Source of the DNA: Saprospirales bacterium GYS_P2D
GTDB lineage: Bacteria; Bacteroidota; Bacteroidia; Chitinophagales; Saprospiraceae
Length of the DNA stretch: 64,000 nucleotides
Assembly (NCBI GenBank): GCA_009833045.1
Contig: WUUP01000009.1
Span: forward strand, 1 to 64,000
Direction: 5' to 3'
The notes below the pieces were generated by a model. It saw only the letters and a program-made list of their open reading frames with translations. It did not search any database and was not told the DNA's origin. Shown piece after piece: positions 54,833-63,869 of the stretch; positions within the stretch are counted from its first letter, which is position 1, and every line of letters begins with the position of its first letter. Position numbers and translations under genes: made by a program.

Positions 54833-57124
54833 ATGAACATGAACAAATCATTACTACTACTATTTTCCTTGATGCTGGGTAGTCTGACTGCACAGACCGT
54901 GTATCTCTATACGGACGACTATGATACTAATATAGGCGACCAACTCTGCATACCCATTCGTACAGATAATTTTGAAAACATGGCGGGCTTTCAGTTTGGT
55001 CTATCATGGAATCATGAAGTACTGGAGTATGCAGGATATAACCACACAGAGCCACTGACAGATATCAGCCTCAGTGATGCGCTCGTAGGCGAAGGACAGC
55101 TGCGTCTACTATGGCTCGACTCTCAGAATAGTCCCGCCACCTTAGCTGCTGGTGACACGATCATTGAGATCTGCTTCACTGTAGTATCAGATTGGGAGAA
55201 CCCTACCGAGCTCAACATCACGGGATTCGATGGGTTTCATATAGAATTCACCCGTAATGACCTCGTCATCCCAGCAGTAGAAGTCAGTAATGGGCAGATC
55301 GACATCACTAATCTTTTAGACTGTTTCTTAGTTCCGATTTGCGAGGATTTTCAATGGCAATTCGAACCAGGTAAGACGATCAGCCTAAACGATCTGATAC
55401 CTGATATCGACTACTTCCTCGACTGTCACGGATACGACATACGAGACATCTATCTACTCCATCTATCTCAGCCAGATGCTCAGCTCAATAAAGAGATCAC
55501 CTTCAACTGTGACAACATATATGGTCCTACGAATATCGGCATCGTATATAAAGAGACACGCTCCGCAGCACCAATCGACGTCTATCAGCTCCTCTGTCAT
55601 AGTAGCATCACATGGGATATACCGGATATCTATGAAGACTGTATCCAGACCGATAGATCCTGTCTCGATCCAGAGCGCTGTCAGCACATCGAGCTCATCA
55701 TAGATAGCACTGTGACTGAGGTCAAATACTCAGATATCATCAATATAGATCAAGACTGTGTGGTAGAATACGGCACTCAATACACCTCTATCGATCATGA
55801 TGGGGACAATCTCTATGACAGATTCCAATTATACTGCGCTGACTATCAGCAGCATCTCGATATCAATGTTCATATATCTCACTATTTTGAAGATGGCGCT
55901 CAGCTCATTGGATTTGATTGGTGCAGGGCGTCGATCGACATGTCTGACTACGAGACGATCTGCGAAGACGGCAACTATAAGCCTGACGAGATGCCAATCC
56001 GTATCATTAATGAGCAGCAAGTCAGCCTCGAGCTGAATGATGAGCCGCTCAGTAATAGAGGAGCCTATCTGCACATCGCTACGAGAGAAGAGGTATTAGA
56101 TATTTTTAACACGCTGACTATTGGAGACAATCACGGGACGCTGCAAAACATCACAACATTAGATCTGGTATACTTATTCAGATCACTCACAGGGGACGAC
56201 ATGAGCCCTCCGGCTGCCATTGCTGCCGATATCGATCTAAGTGGTAGCGTCAGTACACGTGATTTGATCAATCTGAGAAGACATATCCTTGGAGTCGTGC
56301 CTCATGACACCTATGGTCAGCTATTCATGATTGAGACCTCTACTGATTTCAGTGGCTTTGACCAATATGAGTTCACGAATGACTATGTGAATTATCGATT
56401 TGATGGCCCTACAGTAGATTTTAGTGAAGGACTGAATTTTGAGATATTCAGATATGGTGATATCACCGGCTCGGCATCCAGCTTTCATAAGACAGATCCC
56501 CCACTCTATCTATCTGATGCTCATATCGACGTCGTGGATCGCATCGTAAGCGCTGGTGAAGAGGCTATGATCAGCCTATCCTATCCAGATGCACTGCTCG
56601 GGCTGACCGCATACCTCAAGCTCAGTGATGTAGAGATCATCGATATCGTACATAGCTATACAGGAGACATTCTGCAATATCACGAGACAGAAGAAAGGCT
56701 GAACCTGTCATTTCTTAGCCCGAAAAAAGCACAAAAATTCAAACTCACCATAAAAGTGAAAGCTATAAAGGCTGGACGCCTTTCAGAAATGCTCCAGATA
56801 GATCAGTCCCTCTACTCTGAAGTAGTCCACTATCAAGATGCACATGGCCCCTTGAGTCTATCATGGTCTGAGAGCCATATCGATGATCCTCAGGTATGCA
56901 TCTATCCTAACCCGGCTAATCACATGATCCATATAGACATTCCAAGTGAATTAGTATCAGGACAGCTGCGCATATCCAATGTCGTCGGTCAAGTCATGTA
57001 TCAACAGACCATCTCTGAGCAATACATGCAGATACCAGTATCTGATATAGCAGCAAAAGGTATCATGATCATCCAGCTAAAAAATGGAAATACAAAACAC
57101 ATATCAAGAATACATATCGAGTAG
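54833..57124 (+). CDS. Secreted cohesin/dockerin-like protein with T9SS sorting domain
   Basis: A 763-residue exported protein. After the signal peptide (1-20) comes a cohesin-like domain (about 22-158: VGDQLCIPIRTDNF-type start, MAGFQFGLSWNHEVLEYAG, GDTIIEICFTVV). Cys-rich beta regions (165-400) lead to a dockerin-like segment (about 445-492) with one Ca-binding loop (DIDLSGSVSTRDLINLRRHI), a second cohesin-like region (about 560-680) and a T9SS type A tail (about 690-763, VCIYPNPANHMIHIDIP). It is 10 bp after the dual-membrane protein gene and is followed by a terminator, so it is the last gene of the sigma unit. Confidence 0.85.
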   Translation: MNMNKSLLLLFSLMLGSLTAQTVYLYTDDYDTNIGDQLCIPIRTDNFENMAGFQFGLSWNHEVLEYAGYNHTEPLTDISLSDALVGEGQLRLLWLDSQNSPATLAAGDTIIEICFTVVSDWENPTELNITGFDGFHIEFTRNDLVIPAVEVSNGQIDITNLLDCFLVPICEDFQWQFEPGKTISLNDLIPDIDYFLDCHGYDIRDIYLLHLSQPDAQLNKEITFNCDNIYGPTNIGIVYKETRSAAPIDVYQLLCHSSITWDIPDIYEDCIQTDRSCLDPERCQHIELIIDSTVTEVKYSDIINIDQDCVVEYGTQYTSIDHDGDNLYDRFQLYCADYQQHLDINVHISHYFEDGAQLIGFDWCRASIDMSDYETICEDGNYKPDEMPIRIINEQQVSLELNDEPLSNRGAYLHIATREEVLDIFNTLTIGDNHGTLQNITTLDLVYLFRSLTGDDMSPPAAIAADIDLSGSVSTRDLINLRRHILGVVPHDTYGQLFMIETSTDFSGFDQYEFTNDYVNYRFDGPTVDFSEGLNFEIFRYGDITGSASSFHKTDPPLYLSDAHIDVVDRIVSAGEEAMISLSYPDALLGLTAYLKLSDVEIIDIVHSYTGDILQYHETEERLNLSFLSPKKAQKFKLTIKVKAIKAGRLSEMLQIDQSLYSEVVHYQDAHGPLSLSWSESHIDDPQVCIYPNPANHMIHIDIPSELVSGQLRISNVVGQVMYQQTISEQYMQIPVSDIAAKGIMIIQLKNGNTKHISRIHIE

Positions 57125-57173
57125 TCTTACATCTAATTTCATTTTTTTAATTACAAATTAGATCACCACCCAG

Positions 57174-57205
57174 AGAGGCTCTCACCCGGAGCCTCTTTTT
57201 TATTT
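57174..57205 (+). terminator. Terminator after the cohesin/dockerin gene
   Basis: A perfect 7-bp stem AGAGGCT/AGCCTCT (57174-57180 with 57190-57196) with a 9-nt loop is followed by a T tract. A weaker AT-rich inverted repeat (57131-57139 with 57155-57163) precedes it. Confidence 0.88.
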
Positions 57206-57228
57206 TGGCTTTCGCTGAATGAACAAGT

Positions 57229-58230
57229 ATGCTAAAATATTATTTCGATAGATTAGCACTATTATTAGTCAATCAGAATAATATTTTGAACAACGAGAGT
57301 AAATTAGGGGGCGCCGTCTTGGCTTTTGGAGGGGCCATACTCTTCTCGACTAAAGCTGTCTTAGTCAAGGTCGCCTATCGATATGAGATAGATACAGCCT
57401 CTCTATTGATGCTCAGAATGTTATTTGCTCTACCCCTCTTTTTGGCAATAGGCATATACTATGGTCAGAAACACAAATCAGATGTTGGCATTCTCCGAGC
57501 CCGTAAATGGCCACTACTAATTTATGGACTTATGGGATACTATATCGCCAGCTTCTTAGATATGGAGGGGCTACAGTATATCGATGCCAGTCTTGAGCGG
57601 ATCATCATCTTCATATATCCGACGATCGTAGTGATTCTATCCTATCTGTGGCTAAAAGAGCGGATCAATATATCCCAAACGATCTCCATAGTCGTCTGCT
57701 ATACCGGAATCATCATCGCCTATCGAGGCAATGTACAGATCGGTGATCCGCAGCAGATACTTACTGGCTCACTCTACGTACTCGGATCAGCTTTCACCTA
57801 CTCTGTCTATCTCGTAGGTAGTCAGCAGATGGTAGCTAAAGTCAATAGCCGTCTCTACAACTCTGTGGCTATGTGTATAGCGGCTACCGCTATCATCATA
57901 CATAATGCCCTGACTAATGGATTCAACCTATTTGACTTTCCTACTGAGATATACTGGATAGCTCTGGTGATCTCTACCCTCAGTACTGTCATTCCCTCAT
58001 TCATGATCGTAGAGGGCATACGTATCCTCGGAGCTAATAGTAGCTCAATTATTGGTACTATCGGACCTATCTCCACTATTATCTTAGCATCGATATTCTT
58101 AGGAGAGCAAATCAATTCTACGCAGTGGATAGGCACCTTCATAGTCATTGGAGGCGTACTCTACCTTATGATGGCCAAAACCAAGACTAAATCAGTCGAA
58201 ACGACATCAGTGGATATAAAAAAAGCCTGA
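57229..58230 (+). CDS. EamA-family (DMT) membrane transporter
   Basis: A 333-residue transporter with ten transmembrane helices in two EamA repeats (about 27-155 and 170-315); each repeat ends in the family pattern of an acidic residue before the last helix (LWLKERINISQ and IFLGEQINSTQWIG). It exports or imports metabolites of unknown identity. Preceded by a terminator at 57174, so separately transcribed. Confidence 0.92.
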   Translation: MLKYYFDRLALLLVNQNNILNNESKLGGAVLAFGGAILFSTKAVLVKVAYRYEIDTASLLMLRMLFALPLFLAIGIYYGQKHKSDVGILRARKWPLLIYGLMGYYIASFLDMEGLQYIDASLERIIIFIYPTIVVILSYLWLKERINISQTISIVVCYTGIIIAYRGNVQIGDPQQILTGSLYVLGSAFTYSVYLVGSQQMVAKVNSRLYNSVAMCIAATAIIIHNALTNGFNLFDFPTEIYWIALVISTLSTVIPSFMIVEGIRILGANSSSIIGTIGPISTIILASIFLGEQINSTQWIGTFIVIGGVLYLMMAKTKTKSVETTSVDIKKA

Positions 58231-58244
58231 CCTCTTACGGTCAG
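58218..58244 (-). terminator. Terminator for the DUF4252-T9SS gene
   Basis: On the minus strand a perfect 6-bp stem (58239-58244 with 58227-58232) and 6-nt loop are followed by GC and seven T residues (58218-58224). It overlaps the end of the convergent EamA gene. Confidence 0.75.
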
Positions 58245-58292
58245 ACCTTCCAAACTTTGTAAACATGAAGTTATTAATCTGAGAGATAGCGT

Positions 58293-59051
58293 CTATCTCA
58301 CTACGAGTACTTTCTTTTTCATAGAGAATCCTCCATTCTCGATATTCACTATATAGTATCCTGGAGTATAGCCAGCTGTCGAGATAGTAGTCTGCGTACC
58401 GCTGATGGTCTCTTTATGGACTTGAGATCCGTTAGCATCGATCAACGATAGCTGCCCGCCATCCATAGAACTTGGGATATCTACCGTCAGCTCTGCAGAG
58501 GCGGTGATCGGATTAGGATAGGCTCGCATCTCAGAGACTTCGGCGATACCGGCATCCTTGAGCGGAGCGAACTTGTCAGAATCTATCTTACTGATCATCT
58601 CACCGATCTTATCCAGCTCTACCTCACAGAGCAGAGAGAATATCACAAAGTCACGATCCTCTGCCACGACACCTACTAATTCGTATACGATGCCATCCTC
58701 CTCATCTATGCGGATAGAGGCTCGAGTCGTCCCATCCTTGACATTGATAAGCTCGTCGTAGTCATCACCGATGAGTGCGAGTGCATTTCGGTATTCCGCT
58801 TTAGGATCATCGATAGAGACCTTCACTAAGTCAAACGACTCGACCGACTCTATGAACTCCTTCATTTCTCGCTCTTCCTCAGTGTTTTCTGGTACAAAAT
58901 TAGCGGCATACTGAAATGTCAAAGAAGATACACTGATGACGGTGGACTCATCCATCTCTACATAATGTTCATAGTGCTTATCTATGATATTTTGAGCAGA
59001 GAGGACACCTACAGATAGGCAGATACAGATGAATGCATATAGCTTTTTCAT
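58293..59051 (-). CDS. DUF4252-like protein with T9SS sorting domain
   Basis: A 252-residue exported protein: signal peptide (1-19), a DUF4252-like alpha/beta domain (about 22-165; VISVSSLTFQYA, SFDLVKVSID, YELVGVVAEDRDFVIFSLLC) and a C-terminal T9SS type A domain (about 175-252; RAYPNPITASAELTVDIPSS, GYYIVNIENG, final KKKVLVVR). DUF4252 proteins are usually lipoproteins or plain periplasmic proteins, so secretion through T9SS is a less common arrangement. Function unknown. Confidence 0.78.
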   Translation of the reverse strand: MKKLYAFICICLSVGVLSAQNIIDKHYEHYVEMDESTVISVSSLTFQYAANFVPENTEEEREMKEFIESVESFDLVKVSIDDPKAEYRNALALIGDDYDELINVKDGTTRASIRIDEEDGIVYELVGVVAEDRDFVIFSLLCEVELDKIGEMISKIDSDKFAPLKDAGIAEVSEMRAYPNPITASAELTVDIPSSMDGGQLSLIDANGSQVHKETISGTQTTISTAGYTPGYYIVNIENGGFSMKKKVLVVR

Positions 59052-59298
59052 TGATTTAGTTTTTGTTAAGTATTAAGTATGAGTAATAGTAATCTTGATC
59101 CGCTTGAGCACCTCCTGATCAGTTGAGATGACCTATTCGGTATGTATCAAGACGACGCTGCTGCTTCTGATTATGTTACAGGATTTTCACAGTTTCTTAA
59201 GATTTCGGGATCAATGATAGTGGGCTATCGACGAAGGTGTGCAGTGATGGGATGAAAAGGTGAGATGCGGATTAAAACTTAGATTTATCATTACAATT

Positions 59299-59613
59299 TT
59301 AAGACCTTTTGATTTTTTCGGGATTTAATCTAGTATCAAAAACATCGAGGATTTCTATCCTCTCTTTTAGATTATTGATCAGGTATATGATTTTATAATT
59401 TTGACACACCAAAAACCTAAACTGCCCTGGACGATCCATCAGTAGCTCTTCTACTCTACCAAATTCTGGATGATCTATCAGGACATCAACATGACTTAGG
59501 AGCTGCTGTAAAATACCTAAAGCTAAAGTAGCTCCAACCTCGGTGTCATAATAGACATATATTTTTTTGAGCTCCGACTTAGCAAAATCGGTCCAATAGA
59601 TAGTCAACCCCAA
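59299..59613 (-). CDS. ParE/RelE-superfamily toxin
   Basis: A 104-residue toxin of the ParE type: DFAKSELKKIYVYYDTEVG start, central HPEFGRVEE, and FRFLVCQNYKIIYLINN followed by IEILDVFDTRLNPEKI, the conserved strand pair. The start is a TTG (59613 or 59607), with no ATG available, and it overlaps the antitoxin end by 4-10 nt. Such toxins poison gyrase or cleave mRNA. Confidence 0.85.
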   Translation of the reverse strand: MGLTIYWTDFAKSELKKIYVYYDTEVGATLALGILQQLLSHVDVLIDHPEFGRVEELLMDRPGQFRFLVCQNYKIIYLINNLKERIEILDVFDTRLNPEKIKRS

Positions 59614-59834
59614 CTTTTTATCTCTTCTTTCAGCTCTACCTGAGAGGTTAATCTGTTCTGCATTGAGTCATTAAGCGACTGGTCAATTCTGGTATTAAGC
59701 TCATCAATTGTCATAGGATCAGACTTTTGATTTAGCTCGGCATACAATAGGTTTTCAAACTTTGAAATAGTAGCTTCTTCTTCTAAATCAAGAAATGCCT
59801 TTATAAATTCGATTTTTCTAAGCTGTAAATCCAT
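59604..59834 (-). CDS. Antitoxin of the ParE-type pair
   Basis: A 76-residue helical protein (MDLQLRKIEFIKAFLDLEEE, then SDPMTIDELNTRIDQSL) of the kind often found before RelE/ParE toxins in Bacteroidota. No clear DNA-binding motif is seen. Assignment rests on size, helical pattern and overlap with the toxin gene. Confidence 0.75.
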   Translation of the reverse strand: MDLQLRKIEFIKAFLDLEEEATISKFENLLYAELNQKSDPMTIDELNTRIDQSLNDSMQNRLTSQVELKEEIKSWG

Positions 59835-60215
59835 ACCCTAATTTAAACATAACTAAAATCCTTTGCACTCTAAGTCGGCTATTTATCTGATTATTGTCTG
59901 TAGTGTTGTTGCCTGGCATTGCTCTCAGAGTAAAGTTAGGATCCAATAATAACTCCCGACATAGCTCTCCTCATCGAAGATATCTACGCAATTTATTCTC
60001 ACGTGTACACTTGGGAAAACAAAGATCTTTCCCTCTGGTCAAGATGAAAAACAATGGTGTGTATATCCTTTCATTCGATTTTCGAACCCTCCGCCTCCGG
60101 CACCTCCAGATGAGTAGAAAGTTTAAAAGTAGAAAGTCTGAAAGTGAATACAATAGATTCATTAAATCAATTTACACTTGAAACTTTCAGACTTGAAACT
60201 TCATACTTTACTTAT
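59835..60215. other. 381-bp intergenic region with inverted repeat
   Basis: No gene supported. The right part holds A-rich iterated units AGTTTAAAAGTAGAAAGT (60120-60137) and a perfect 12-bp inverted repeat (60134-60145 with 60183-60194) separated by 37 bp. The repeat unit resembles the insertion at 68-93 in the first kinase gene. It could be a degenerate interspersed element; it is not a clean terminator for purL. Confidence 0.5.
60134..60194. repeat. Inverted repeat (12 bp arms) downstream of purL
   Basis: AAGTCTGAAAGT (60134-60145) is exactly inverted at 60183-60194. The spacer is AT-rich. Located 22 bp beyond the purL stop; might serve as a weak transcript 3' end or be part of a short interspersed element. 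Confidence 0.65.
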
Positions 60216-63200
60216 CTACCCCATCCACTCTTTAGCATTCACAAATGCCTGCGCCCATGGGCTGACTTTATCCTCTCGGCCTGCGGGATAGAGTGCCCAG
60301 TTCCATGCATAGAAAGATCGCTCTATATGTGGCATCGTAACGAGGTGGCGACCATCAGGGCTGGCCATCATCGCTACATTGTAGTCGCTTCCATTAGGAT
60401 TAGCGGGATAGCCTTCATAGCCATACTTGCCGACTATGTGATAGGCATCTTCTGGCATTGGTAGATTAAACTTCCCTTCACCATGACTGATCCATACACC
60501 GAGCTTTGCTCCAGCTAAGGAGGATAGCATCACCGACTTATTGTCCAGGATTTCTACAGAGGTAAAGCTACTCTCATGCTTCATAGATTGATTATGATGC
60601 ATCTTAGCGAGCAGCTCATGGTCAGGATTGATCAGATCAAGCTCGAGGAATAGCTGACAGCCATTGCATATACCAATGGACAATGTATCCTCACGGTCAA
60701 AGAATTGATCCAATGCCGCTTTTGCCCGCTCGTTATATTTGAATGCTCCGGCCCATCCTTTCGCTGAGCCCAGCACGTCACTATTACTAAATCCTCCTAC
60801 AGCTCCGAGAAACTTCACATCCTTAAGATCCTCTCGGCCCTGTACTAAGTCAGTCATGTGTACATCTCTTACTGCGAATCCAGCTCTATATAGAGCATTG
60901 GCCATTTCTCGCTCAGAGTTACTTCCCTTTTCTCGGATGATGGCGGCCTGCGGCTTAGCTCCCGTGATGATCGCTGGCGCTTTGCCAGTGAACTGATCTG
61001 GGAACACATACTGAAGTGGCTGCTTCTTATAGTTGTCATAGCGCTCTTTTGCCAGACCATTGGCAGTCTGCTTAGCATCGAGGAGATAGGAGGTCTCATA
61101 CCATACATCTCTCATGGCCGCTATGTCGAGGTCGATAGTATATTCTGCATTCTCGATACTTAGAGTCGCTTCATTTTTCATAGCGCCTATGACCTGATGA
61201 GCTATACCTGACTCAGTGAGATATTGTACTAATCGATTGTCCGCAGCTTGTAAGATCAACCCAGGATTCTCAGCGAATAGTAGCTTTACTACATCCGACT
61301 CTCCTATTGACGTCAAGTCTATATCTGCTCCTGTAGCTACATCGCTATAGCATATCTCAAGTAACGTCGTGATCATCCCTCCTGCCGAGATATCATGACC
61401 AGCAGCGACCATATCATCTTTGATCGCCTCTTGGATTGTATTGAAAACTTTAGCCAGATCTGTAGCGCTCAATGGACATGGAGCGACTGCTCCGATCTTA
61501 TTTTGAGTCTGAGCGAATGAAGAGCCACCGAGAGCATAGCCACCCTGAGAGAGATCGATATAGATGATATCTCCTTTATCCTGCTGGAGTAGCGGCTCTA
61601 CCACTTTAGTGAATTCATCACAATGTCCAGCTGCCGTCACTATCACCGTCCCTGGCGCTAATACTGCTCCATCGCCATATTTCTGCGCCATCGATAGCGA
61701 ATCCTTGCCTGTAGGCACATTGATGCCGAGCGCTATGGCATACTCAGAGAGCGCCTCTACAGCCTCATAGAGTCGAGCATCTTCACCTTCATTTCGACAT
61801 GGCCACATCCAGTTAGCCGATAGCGAGATCGACTTGAGTCCCTCAGAGAGTGGCGCCCAGATTATATTAGTGAGTGACTCTACTACAGAGAGCTGGGCAC
61901 CATTCGCTGCATCGATGAGACTCGTCACGGGAGCGTGTCCGATCGCAGTAGCTATACCATGCTCACTATCATAGTCGAGTGCCATCACAGCACAGTTATT
62001 GAGCGGGAGCTGTAGTGGGCCTACACATTGCTGAGTCGCCACTTTCCCTCCTACACAGCGATCGACTTTATTAGTCAGCCAGTCTTTGCAGGCCACTGCC
62101 TCGAGACGCTGTACGGCCTCTATATATTCTTTGAGCTGAGCGACATCATAGGCTGGATCAGCATAGCTGCGCTCTACTCTTGTATCATTCATGATCGTCT
62201 TAGGGCTGCTGCCAAACATATCGCTAAGCGCCAAATCCATAGGCTTAGCACCCGTCTTAGATGACTCAAAAGTAAATCGATGATCACCTGTCACCTCTCC
62301 GACCTGATACATAGGCGAGCGCTCACGATCAGCGATTCGCTTTAGTCCTGCTATGTCTTTCTCACCGATCACGAGCCCCATTCTCTCTTGTGATTCGTTG
62401 CCAATGATTTCCTTCGCAGATAGCGTGGGATCTCCTATCGGCAGCTTGTCCAGATCTATCTTACCACCTGTCTCTTCGACAAGCTCTGAGAGACAGTTGA
62501 GATGTCCTCCTGCGCCATGATCATGGATCGATACGATAGGATTGACATCATTCTCCACCATCGCTCGGATCGTATTGGCTGCCCGTTTTTGCATTTCAGG
62601 ATTGGACCGCTGCACGGCATTGAGCTCCAGCCCAGAAGCAAACTCTCCAGTATCAGCAGACGACACCGCTGCGCCACCCATACCGATACGATAGTTGTCC
62701 CCTCCGAGGATGACGATCTGATCTCCCTCTGACGGAGTATTCTTTTGAGCCATTTCTTTCTTGCCATAGCCGATACCTCCAGCCAGCATAATGACCTTAT
62801 CAAAACCCAGTCGACGAGCATGCTCCTCGTGCTCAAAAGTCAACAACGAACCATTAATCAGCGGCTGTCCAAACTTATTACCAAAGTCAGAGGCTCCATT
62901 AGATGCTTTGATCAGGATGTCCATCGGAGTCTGATAGAGCCAATCTCTCTCGGCCATAGCGTCCTCCCACGGGCGATTTTCTGCGAGTCGGCTATAGCTC
63001 GTCATATAGACAGCTGAGCCAGCTAGCGGTATAGAGCCCGTCCCTCCTGCTAATCGGTCACGGATCTCCCCACCAGATCCCGTCGCTGCACCATTAAATG
63101 GTTCGACCGTCGTCGGAAAGTTGTGCGTCTCCGCCTTGATCGAGAGGATCGAGTCAAACTCTCGGACCTCATAGTCACTCGGCTCATCGCCACGCTGCGG

Positions 63201-63869
63201 AGCAAACTGCTCCACTCTCGGCCCATCAATGAATGCTACGTTATCCTTGTAGGCAGACACGATGGAGTTAGGATTTTCTTGAGAGGTTTTTTTGATCATC
63301 TTGAATAGGGACGACTTTTGCTCTACCCCATCAATCACAAAGACCCCGTTAAATATTTTATGTCGGCAGTGCTCACTATTGACTTGAGAAAATCCGAATA
63401 CCTCAGAGTCTGTCAGTTTACGCCCAATACGCTCAGACATCTCCTCGAGATAGCTGACCTCTTCCTCACTTAGAGCGAGCCCTTCTGCCTTATTGTACGC
63501 TGCTATATCGTCGATCTCTTGGATCTCTTCTGGCTGGACCTGGATCGTGAAAACATCTTGCGTCAGCCCCTCATATCGCTGAGAGAGCATAGGGTCATAT
63601 TTCCCGTCTGTAGCTACTGCTGGCAGGTACTCTTCTATCCGCTCTACCCCTTCGATAGCCATGTTTTGCGTGATCTCCACAGCATTAGTGCTCCATGGGG
63701 TGATCATCGTGGCTCGGGGGCCAATATACTCACCCTCCACTGTTGTCTCTTCCAAGAGCTCTGCCCCTCCAAATAGCCATATGAGCTTATCTAAGGTCTG
63801 CGGATTAATAGGCTGAGTAGACTTAAGACCGAAGATCTTCTGCGAGGAATGGCGAAAGAAAAGTATCAT
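60216..63869 (-). CDS. purL: Phosphoribosylformylglycinamidine synthase (PurL, large form)
   Basis: A 1217-residue single-chain enzyme of de novo purine synthesis, converting FGAR to FGAM with glutamine and ATP. It has the N-terminal PurS-like and linker parts (1-220), two AIRS/PurM-like halves (EVFGFSQVNSEHCRHKIFNG, ETHNFPTTVEPFNGAATGSG; later GGYALGGSS, AAGHDISAGGM) and a C-terminal class I glutamine amidotransferase with nucleophile in ICNGCQLFLEL. The ATG at 63869 (MILFFRHSSQKIFGL) matches the usual start of the large form; a start at 63911 adds 14 residues. Confidence 0.97.
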   Translation of the reverse strand: MILFFRHSSQKIFGLKSTQPINPQTLDKLIWLFGGAELLEETTVEGEYIGPRATMITPWSTNAVEITQNMAIEGVERIEEYLPAVATDGKYDPMLSQRYEGLTQDVFTIQVQPEEIQEIDDIAAYNKAEGLALSEEEVSYLEEMSERIGRKLTDSEVFGFSQVNSEHCRHKIFNGVFVIDGVEQKSSLFKMIKKTSQENPNSIVSAYKDNVAFIDGPRVEQFAPQRGDEPSDYEVREFDSILSIKAETHNFPTTVEPFNGAATGSGGEIRDRLAGGTGSIPLAGSAVYMTSYSRLAENRPWEDAMAERDWLYQTPMDILIKASNGASDFGNKFGQPLINGSLLTFEHEEHARRLGFDKVIMLAGGIGYGKKEMAQKNTPSEGDQIVILGGDNYRIGMGGAAVSSADTGEFASGLELNAVQRSNPEMQKRAANTIRAMVENDVNPIVSIHDHGAGGHLNCLSELVEETGGKIDLDKLPIGDPTLSAKEIIGNESQERMGLVIGEKDIAGLKRIADRERSPMYQVGEVTGDHRFTFESSKTGAKPMDLALSDMFGSSPKTIMNDTRVERSYADPAYDVAQLKEYIEAVQRLEAVACKDWLTNKVDRCVGGKVATQQCVGPLQLPLNNCAVMALDYDSEHGIATAIGHAPVTSLIDAANGAQLSVVESLTNIIWAPLSEGLKSISLSANWMWPCRNEGEDARLYEAVEALSEYAIALGINVPTGKDSLSMAQKYGDGAVLAPGTVIVTAAGHCDEFTKVVEPLLQQDKGDIIYIDLSQGGYALGGSSFAQTQNKIGAVAPCPLSATDLAKVFNTIQEAIKDDMVAAGHDISAGGMITTLLEICYSDVATGADIDLTSIGESDVVKLLFAENPGLILQAADNRLVQYLTESGIAHQVIGAMKNEATLSIENAEYTIDLDIAAMRDVWYETSYLLDAKQTANGLAKERYDNYKKQPLQYVFPDQFTGKAPAIITGAKPQAAIIREKGSNSEREMANALYRAGFAVRDVHMTDLVQGREDLKDVKFLGAVGGFSNSDVLGSAKGWAGAFKYNERAKAALDQFFDREDTLSIGICNGCQLFLELDLINPDHELLAKMHHNQSMKHESSFTSVEILDNKSVMLSSLAGAKLGVWISHGEGKFNLPMPEDAYHIVGKYGYEGYPANPNGSDYNVAMMASPDGRHLVTMPHIERSFYAWNWALYPAGREDKVSPWAQAFVNAKEWMG

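Noticed and set aside
59894-60181. 95-codon plus-strand frame and its 63-codon antisense counterpart
   Set aside because: Basic, low-complexity translation across a repeat-containing spacer; no start context and no recognisable motif.
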